Source: Candidatus Zixiibacteriota bacterium (lineage in GTDB: Bacteria > Zixibacteria > MSB-5A5 > GN15 > JAAZOE01). Taken from it: a stretch of DNA of 10,887 nt. The first letter of the stretch is position 1. Every line of letters begins with the position of its first letter. A model generated the notes under the pieces. That model was given only the letters and a program-made list of their open reading frames with translations. It made no database searches and was not told the origin of the DNA. The position numbers and the translations under genes were made by a program. Shown in pieces: positions 5,175 through 10,887 of this stretch. The DNA is taken from the NCBI GenBank assembly GCA_030588275.1, contig JAUUYJ010000060.1:1-10887 (forward strand), read 5' to 3'.

Positions 5175-8100
5175 CTACTTTTCAAGGCAACAGGGAGCCT
5201 CGCCTCCTTTGAAGACAAAATTGATCAGATAGACCGCATCTCCAACGTTGGGAGTCGCGTCACAGTTGGCATCGCCGGACAGGTAAGGAAATGGGGAATC
5301 GCCACCGCCGAAAACAAAGCCGATCAGAAAAACGGCATCCCCAACATTTGCCGAACCATCGGTGTTAGCATCTCCCGCTTTATATCCGAGAACCGTCATT
5401 GGGGCTGAGATAAGATTGGTTTCCGATTCGCCGTTAAAATTCCAGGCCAGATCAAAGGTGAGATTGTGGTTGCAGACAAGGTCAGCGTATGATTGGGCCA
5501 ATTGAGTTGAAGAGATTTTTATATTCAGCAGATCACCGGAAAAGTCGGGGTGGCTCGGTTCGTAAATGACTGAGCCCGGGACCAAGGTTCCGTTGATCAA
5601 AATACTGGATTGGTCAATCTCAGAGGCGGAACGGTTACCAGCCAGATTGCCCAGATAGAGGCTTACCGAATCATCCAGACCGGCCCAAATATCACAACTA
5701 TCGGGGGCGGCAACCGTTGTGGCTCCGATAAATCCGTAATCAAGGACAGCCTTGGCCAGGGCAACCGATGCTTGTGATCGATCAATAAACGACAGCGGAA
5801 ATTCAAAATAGGTGTACTGCCGTTCGGGATCGGTCGAACGCCAGGCGATTGGTTGTCCCTCAGTTATCGCCCCATTATCGGAACCGTTATAGCTGTAAAT
5901 CAGCTCATAGTCAGATCCGCTCAGGGTTGGATAGCTGAGACAGGGGATGCCGCTCAGATCGGTGTATGGGAAAGAGTGAGAAACGGCAACGCTTGAATCC
6001 CAAGACAAGTCCGGATATCCGGGCAACAGGCTGTGCGCTCCAATCATGTCTGATGATAGTTCCGATCCGGATGATGAGGTCAGGACAAGATGCCGGATCT
6101 CAATATCGAAAATACTGTTATATAAATATCCCGGCGAAGAGGCATCATAATAGTAGTCGGTGCTGAAATCGACCTCACCCCATCGGCCAAAAATTATAAC
6201 CTTACCTCCCAATGAGAGGTAAAATTCGAGGTAGTCGATGATCCCACCGCTTGACATATTTCCGATATCGTCGAGTCGGCCTGATTCGGCGCCAATGACG
6301 ATCAATTCATAATCGAGGAGGTCGAACATCTCTAACTGGGCAACTTTATCCTCATCATTATCGGAGTGAGCACTATCGGAAAAATAATCCAAATCAAAAA
6401 CGGATAACGCCTCCCTGAGAAAGTCGCCCGTTATCTGTTCATCAACCAAAAACTGCCCGGTCGAAATGTGGGAACGGTTGACGGCCAAAATTCGTCCTTC
6501 TTCCAGCGTTGCGGCTCGTGAACTGACCGGCGGTATTGAGACGGTGTCGGAGATATTGTTGTCAACATCAACGGCGAAGACAACATAGTCATGAAACGAG
6601 CCACCCAGAGCAAGATCAAGGTCGGTGAATGCGCTCTCCCCTACGATTATATCGGGCAATAAAGAACCATCTCGGACGATTCGATAATGACTCATATCTA
6701 ATTCAGGATTGGGTGCCCAATCCAGCTCAATCCCTTCGTATAGAGGAACGGCGGTTAATCCGGACAGCCGGGATGGTATCGAATAGGGGCGACCGTAAGC
6801 TGACTGATAACTCAACGCCGAAACCCCCGAACTGTTGTATGGTAGAATAAATATTTCATACTCGTTCCCCTCGCTCAGGCCGGTCAGTAAAATATCTGAT
6901 TGGCCGTTGGGAACGTAGATCGAGTCGTAGGTACTGAAGCCGTTGATAGCATAATACAGATATGAATGATCGATAATAGTCGGGTCCATCGAAACTGATT
7001 TTACCAATAGTGACTGGCCATCTCCACCGTCGATGACAGCGGTGATGATAGCTGATGGCGGTTGGAAGGCGACCGAGTAGGTTGTTGCCGCTGAGACGGC
7101 GACCAACTTGGTCATATACTCGAAATTCATATAGGTGGTACTGTCCTGGTTGGAATGATAGACCGAAGAAAAAATCCATTCGTGAATATTAGTGATATTA
7201 AAACCGTTCTCCTCGAATGGATGGTGATCACTGCCGGCATAAGAAGGCAACACTAATCCTACAATTCCAACAAGCGAATCAGCTAAATCGCTCCAGAGTT
7301 GAGAGTAGGTCCAGTCGTCTCCGTGATAAACAGCGGCCGTATCCTGATTTTCGTAATGACCGATCATATCCATATTAAGCATGAGAGTGATACGATCTTC
7401 ATTGGCGGCGGCGGCGTTGGAGTAGTGCCACGACCCATACAGGCCGCGTTCCTCGGCATCAAAGGTCATGAATTTGAAGGTAACCGGAATATCCAAATCT
7501 TTCAGCACCCGGGCGATCTCCAGAACCCCTGCGGTACCTGAGCCGTTATCATCAGCACCGGGGGAGGTTCGAACGGCGTCGTGGTGCGCGCCGATTACAA
7601 TCTCCCACTCCGGCTGAGTTGTTCCCACTTTGGTGGCGATGACATTTCTTCCCTGTGACCAACCTTCATAATCTTGAAACATGAAGGAATCGAAAACAAC
7701 CGAATCATACCCGAACGATTCGAACTTTTGTTTGATCCAATCCGACGCGGCAAAACAGGAATCGGTTCCGGCCTGACGACGGTAAAAAGCTTGCAATCGT
7801 GTGACGTAAGATTCCAACGAATCCTGATTTACAAGTGAAATCAGAGAGTCAAGCCCCAAAAGTTCGGTCATAGCCCGAGGGTTGTATTTGGATGTTGGTC
7901 GATATTCAATTTTTATATGTGGAGTCAGGATCGGAGCGACCTGATCTGTGTCTCTCAAGGATGTCCCGGCTGGAATTATAAAGAGGCGCAGTCCTTCCTC
8001 TTGGTAAACAATCGGAAATGATGGCCTCTTGTTTCGATCATGGTCAATATCAAGATACAAATCCGATTTAGTCAATCCACTCGACAGAAATTCAAGTTCG

Positions 8101-8306
8101 AGGCCGGAGGATTTTAGTTTGACTGACTGCTCCGTTTGTATCAGAATCAAATATCCATCGGCAGTATGTGTAACCGGCTCAACCGAAATTGATGACAACA
8201 GATTCGCGTCATCATGGCTCTTGATTTTCACATGATACAGATCGTCCGCTTTGAGATTTACAAAACAAAGCAGGATGATTGCGGCGAAGGTAACTATGCT
8301 TTTCAT
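5175..8306 (-). CDS. Secreted M28 family zinc peptidase with Fn3, amidotransferase-like and dockerin domains (paralogue B)
   Basis: A 1043-residue exported metallopeptidase that aligns end to end with paralogue A. Signal peptide 1-20 (MKSIVTFAAIILLCFVNLKA). The propeptide-like region repeats the same pattern (VKIKSHDDANLL, DGYLILIQTEQ). The M28 domain (about 162-412) has H241 in AHHDAV, D252 in PGADDNG, E285 and E286 in DAEERG, D313 in NMDMIG and H384 in VYHSNQD, so it should be active. Fn3-like domains span about 418-505 and 512-598. The amidotransferase-like domain is 603-860 (ILAVNRS, LIVIGAESGR, GGKVIIFGRWG), then a beta domain (865-972) and a dockerin (978-1043). The ATG at 8306 has an AGGAG Shine-Dalgarno eight bases upstream. 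It has its own promoter and terminator. The tandem arrangement points to gene duplication followed by divergence, perhaps toward different peptide substrates. Confidence 0.93.
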   Translation of the reverse strand: MKSIVTFAAIILLCFVNLKADDLYHVKIKSHDDANLLSSISVEPVTHTADGYLILIQTEQSVKLKSSGLELEFLSSGLTKSDLYLDIDHDRNKRPSFPIVYQEEGLRLFIIPAGTSLRDTDQVAPILTPHIKIEYRPTSKYNPRAMTELLGLDSLISLVNQDSLESYVTRLQAFYRRQAGTDSCFAASDWIKQKFESFGYDSVVFDSFMFQDYEGWSQGRNVIATKVGTTQPEWEIVIGAHHDAVRTSPGADDNGSGTAGVLEIARVLKDLDIPVTFKFMTFDAEERGLYGSWHYSNAAAANEDRITLMLNMDMIGHYENQDTAAVYHGDDWTYSQLWSDLADSLVGIVGLVLPSYAGSDHHPFEENGFNITNIHEWIFSSVYHSNQDSTTYMNFEYMTKLVAVSAATTYSVAFQPPSAIITAVIDGGDGQSLLVKSVSMDPTIIDHSYLYYAINGFSTYDSIYVPNGQSDILLTGLSEGNEYEIFILPYNSSGVSALSYQSAYGRPYSIPSRLSGLTAVPLYEGIELDWAPNPELDMSHYRIVRDGSLLPDIIVGESAFTDLDLALGGSFHDYVVFAVDVDNNISDTVSIPPVSSRAATLEEGRILAVNRSHISTGQFLVDEQITGDFLREALSVFDLDYFSDSAHSDNDEDKVAQLEMFDLLDYELIVIGAESGRLDDIGNMSSGGIIDYLEFYLSLGGKVIIFGRWGEVDFSTDYYYDASSPGYLYNSIFDIEIRHLVLTSSSGSELSSDMIGAHSLLPGYPDLSWDSSVAVSHSFPYTDLSGIPCLSYPTLSGSDYELIYSYNGSDNGAITEGQPIAWRSTDPERQYTYFEFPLSFIDRSQASVALAKAVLDYGFIGATTVAAPDSCDIWAGLDDSVSLYLGNLAGNRSASEIDQSSILINGTLVPGSVIYEPSHPDFSGDLLNIKISSTQLAQSYADLVCNHNLTFDLAWNFNGESETNLISAPMTVLGYKAGDANTDGSANVGDAVFLIGFVFGGGDSPFPYLSGDANCDATPNVGDAVYLINFVFKGGEAPCCLEK
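5211..5375 (-). other. Type I dockerin domain of paralogue B (two calcium-loop repeats)
   Basis: Repeat 1 (978-1000) is GDANTDGSANVGDAVFLIGF, with D979, N981, D983, S985 and D990. Repeat 2 (1011-1032) is GDANCDATPNVGDAVYLINF, with D1012, N1014, D1016, T1018 and D1023. The chain ends KGGEAPCCLEK. As in paralogue A, a cysteine sits inside loop 2 (C1015) and further cysteines lie at the extreme C-terminus (C1039, C1040). Confidence 0.92.
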
Positions 8307-8353
8307 TTACTGTTCTCCTGTGACAGGATCGGGCGGCGGTGAGATACATTCTA

Positions 8354-8385
8354 AATATAGGGCGACATGTCTATTCTGTAAAGAA
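8354..8385 (-). promoter_or_regulatory. Promoter of paralogue B with shared 14-base element
   Basis: Minus strand: TTCTTTACAGAATA (8385-8372) holds the -35 TTTACA (8382-8377). After 17 bases comes the -10 TATATT (8359-8354). The predicted leader is about 40 bases, contains ACCGCC (8340-8335) as in paralogue A, and ends with an AGGAG Shine-Dalgarno before the ATG. Confidence 0.65.
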
Positions 8386-8436
8386 GTTTCATAATATATG
8401 CGATAATACCTTCAGAAAAGAGACCCATTAAAAAAA

Positions 8437-8465
8437 TTGCCAGATAGTTTTTGCCAAGTTACATT
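8437..8465 (+). promoter_or_regulatory. Weak candidate promoter for the penicillin acylase gene
   Basis: TTGCCA (8437-8442) and TACATT (8460-8465) are 17 bases apart on the plus strand, about 30 bases before the ATG. The -10 match is poor. The TTCTTTACAGAATA block of the divergent peptidase promoter is not repeated on this side, so shared control is not evident. Confidence 0.3.
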
Positions 8466-8497
8466 ATGATTCATGAAACCAGAGAATCTGAGGCACA

Positions 8498-10887
8498 ATG
8501 AAAAAGTATAAATGGATATTAGGATTGATCGCGGTAGTCTTTATTTCGATTTTTTTCGGCGGGTATTTCTTTTTAAGAACAACCGTTCCCGATTATGACG
8601 AAGATATAGTTTCACCAATGGTCTCTTCTGAAGTGGAAATCATTCGAGACCAGTATGGGATGCCACATATCTATTCCGGATCTGAAACGGATGCCGCTTT
8701 CGGGTTGGGGTACGCGATGGCCCAGGATCGCCTCTTTCAGATAGAGATGATTCGGCGTGCCGTCCAGGGGCAGTTATCTGAACTGTTGGGGCCCAAGACA
8801 GCTGAGGTTGATATTTTGTTTCGGACAATTACCTCCCCCCTGTCGCTTGATTCCATGTATGCCCGGTTGACCCCGGAGATTCAGGAAATTTTGACCGCTT
8901 CAGCCAACGGCATCAATCATTTTATGGCCAGTCATCCGAACCGCTTGCCATTTGAGTTTGCTCTTTTGGGAATTGAGCCGGAGCCTTATCGCCCGGCGGA
9001 GCAGTTGGCCGGTCTTTATTTCATGGCCTGGGCTTTGAATTTCTCTTTTGATAGCGAACTGACCCGATGGGCAGTTTCGCGCAAGGTCGGGCCGGAAATG
9101 GCGGCTGAGATATTTTTTGATTACGATCCGAACGGTCCCCGGATAACTTCTGCTGAAGATTTCATGGATATGGTTGGCAATATCAAGTCGCCTGAAACTT
9201 CGCTGACATCGGAGTTGTCGATTAGCGACGATCAGCTGTTAGAAGTTTTGGCAACTTTGGATCGTATTCGTAGCCTGACCGGCCAGAAAGTTGGGGGGGC
9301 ATCTAACAACTGGGTTATCGGTCCGAGCAAGTCCAAAACCGGCGCACCGATTTTGGCTAACGATATGCACCTCGGTTTGATGATCCCCGGTATCTGGTAT
9401 GAAGCGGCGATCCATACTCCGGGGAAAAATGTTTCCGGCGTTGTCCTTCCGGGCGTCCCGCTTATCGTTGCCGGAGCCAACGACCATGTCGCCTGGGGTT
9501 TTACCAATGTTATGGCGGATGACGCCGACTATTATCTGGAAAAAATTAACCCGGATGATTCGTCGCAGTATCTTTATGATGGAGCCTGGTTAGATTTTGA
9601 GGTCTCATATGATACCCTTTTTGCGGCGGGTGATTCGGTGATTCCGTTTGAAATTTGGCGGACGGTTCACGGACCGGTGATTAATAATATTATTGAGATG
9701 GATAAATTTGAAGCCGACCCGATCGCTATGCGTTGGACTGCTTATGATGCCGGTTCTGAGGCGGAGGCTCTGTTTCACCTTAACGGAGCGGCCAATATTA
9801 ATGAGGTGGAAACAGCGGCGGCGCTTTATAAAACTCCGGGGCAGAATTGGGTATATGCCGACGACCGGGGGAATATCGGTTTTTGGGCGGCGGTTGGGAT
9901 TCCGAAACGGTCCGGCTTTGACGGGGGGACGGTTCTGCCGGGATGGGATGGTCAGTCCGAATGGTCCGGCTATGTGGCGACCGATCAGCAACCACATTTG
10001 CGGAATCCGATTAGCGGTTTTATCGCCACCGCCAACAACAAGCATACCGATGATAATTATCCCTATGTAATTTCGAATTGCTACGCGCCATCCGATCGGA
10101 TTGGAAGGATCGAACAGTTACTGAGCGCAGAGGATCAACTTGACCTTGATGATATGAAAAATATTCATGCCGACAACTTTATGCCGGTGGCACAGGCGTG
10201 GGTCCCTCTTTTAATTAACGCTCTGGATGGGGCCAACCTCAGTGAAATTGAAAAGTCTGCCTTGGTCAAATTATCCGAATGGGATTGGCGCGCCGATGCC
10301 GATAGTGCGGCTCCGGCAGTTTTTCATGCCATGATGCAAAATATGGCTGAAGCAATTTTCACACCGCATATGGGAGACAGCCTGACAGATTATTTCTTGC
10401 GGGAAAATACTTTTACCGTACACAAAGCGTTGCGTCGATTGGTGGCTGATAGTCTGTCTGAGTGGTTTGACGATCCTGAGACCAACGTTGTCGAAACTCG
10501 CAAAATGATGTTTGTTAATTCATTCCAATCAGGGGTCAAATTTCTTGTCGAGCGGTTAGGGGATGATGTCTCCAATTGGAATTGGGGAGATATCCATCAG
10601 CTGACATTTTACCATCCGATTGGCCGTTTTCTGCCTTTGGTCGGTTCTCTTATGAATCCCGGTCCGTACCGAATGGGCGGGGCCGGCAACAGCGTCAATC
10701 CATCTTTGTACCTTTTTACCAGACCCTGGCAGGTGATGGCTGGCGCATCACAACGGCATATCTTTGATTTGGGAAATATGAAAAATTCGCTCCGTTCGAT
10801 CCCAACCGGGATATCGGGTAACTTTATGAGCCCGCATTACGACGACCAGATTGATAATTGGCTCAATGTCGAATACCGGCCGTTTCA
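8498..10887 (+). CDS. Penicillin acylase family N-terminal nucleophile hydrolase (last few residues cut by window edge)
   Basis: A self-processing amidohydrolase of the penicillin G acylase / acyl-homoserine lactone acylase superfamily; 796 residues are visible. Residues 7-27 form one hydrophobic segment (signal peptide or membrane anchor), so it acts outside the cytoplasm. YGMPHIYSGS (53-62) and GYAMAQDRLFQ (71-81) are the alpha-chain motifs. GASNNWVIGPSKS (267-279) gives the autocleavage site, with S269 as the future beta-chain N-terminal nucleophile. ANDMHLGL (287-294), LPGVPLIVAGANDHVAWG (317-334) and ATANNKH (510-516) are the beta-chain motifs of the oxyanion and active-site region. SPHYDDQIDNWL near the edge resembles the normal C-terminal end, so only a few residues are probably missing. 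The start is ATG 8498 with GAGG four bases upstream. The natural amide substrate cannot be read from sequence. It is divergent from the peptidase genes. Confidence 0.93.
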   Translation, partial: MKKYKWILGLIAVVFISIFFGGYFFLRTTVPDYDEDIVSPMVSSEVEIIRDQYGMPHIYSGSETDAAFGLGYAMAQDRLFQIEMIRRAVQGQLSELLGPKTAEVDILFRTITSPLSLDSMYARLTPEIQEILTASANGINHFMASHPNRLPFEFALLGIEPEPYRPAEQLAGLYFMAWALNFSFDSELTRWAVSRKVGPEMAAEIFFDYDPNGPRITSAEDFMDMVGNIKSPETSLTSELSISDDQLLEVLATLDRIRSLTGQKVGGASNNWVIGPSKSKTGAPILANDMHLGLMIPGIWYEAAIHTPGKNVSGVVLPGVPLIVAGANDHVAWGFTNVMADDADYYLEKINPDDSSQYLYDGAWLDFEVSYDTLFAAGDSVIPFEIWRTVHGPVINNIIEMDKFEADPIAMRWTAYDAGSEAEALFHLNGAANINEVETAAALYKTPGQNWVYADDRGNIGFWAAVGIPKRSGFDGGTVLPGWDGQSEWSGYVATDQQPHLRNPISGFIATANNKHTDDNYPYVISNCYAPSDRIGRIEQLLSAEDQLDLDDMKNIHADNFMPVAQAWVPLLINALDGANLSEIEKSALVKLSEWDWRADADSAAPAVFHAMMQNMAEAIFTPHMGDSLTDYFLRENTFTVHKALRRLVADSLSEWFDDPETNVVETRKMMFVNSFQSGVKFLVERLGDDVSNWNWGDIHQLTFYHPIGRFLPLVGSLMNPGPYRMGGAGNSVNPSLYLFTRPWQVMAGASQRHIFDLGNMKNSLRSIPTGISGNFMSPHYDDQIDNWLNVEYRPF

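Noticed and set aside
9605..10070. Open frames of 146 (minus) and 125 (plus) codons
   Set aside because: Both fall within the penicillin acylase coding frame, which runs without interruption from 8498 to the edge with family motifs throughout.

Overview
The window reads as a bacterial chromosome segment with moderate GC and AT-rich promoters. The best lineage clue is the pair of large secreted peptidases ending in type I dockerin repeats of the form GDAN(x)D(x)(x)xNVGDAVFLINFVFK. In my memory this is a common C-terminal module in uncultured FCB-group lineages, especially Zixibacteria-like genomes. That assignment is inference, and no rRNA or tRNA is present to test it.

Layout, left to right. 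(1) 1-598, minus: 3'-truncated polysaccharide deacetylase of the NodB/XrtA-associated type, starting at a TTG that overlaps the stop of the next gene. (2) 595-1047, minus: thioredoxin-coupled ArsC-type arsenate reductase. Genes 1 and 2 look like a two-gene operon with its own promoter near 1108-1136. (3) 1139-1693, minus: PduO-type cob(I)alamin adenosyltransferase with its own promoter near 1776-1804, just beyond a strong terminator (1803-1830). (4) 1852-4998 and (5) 5175-8306, both minus: two full-length paralogues of about 1045 residues. Each has a signal peptide, a propeptide-like N-terminus, an M28 zinc peptidase domain with all metal ligands, two Fn3-like domains, a Rossmann/amidotransferase-like domain of unknown role, a beta domain and a C-terminal dockerin. 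(6) 8498 to the right edge, plus: penicillin acylase family (Ntn hydrolase) gene, divergent from the peptidases and almost complete.

The two peptidase genes are separate transcription units. Each has its own promoter, SD and a hairpin terminator just downstream. Both promoters contain the same 14-base block, TTCTTTACAGAATA, overlapping the -35 element, and share ACCGCC in the 5' leader. This suggests a tandem duplication that kept its control region, or a common regulator. Together with the divergent acylase, the right two-thirds of the window encodes cell-envelope or extracellular hydrolases of peptide and amide bonds. The left part holds unrelated intracellular and polysaccharide functions.

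There is no gene-free stretch over 300 bases. Intergenic gaps are 1048-1138, 1694-1851, 4999-5174 and 8307-8497. I saw no tRNA, rRNA, CRISPR array, insertion sequence or phage gene.
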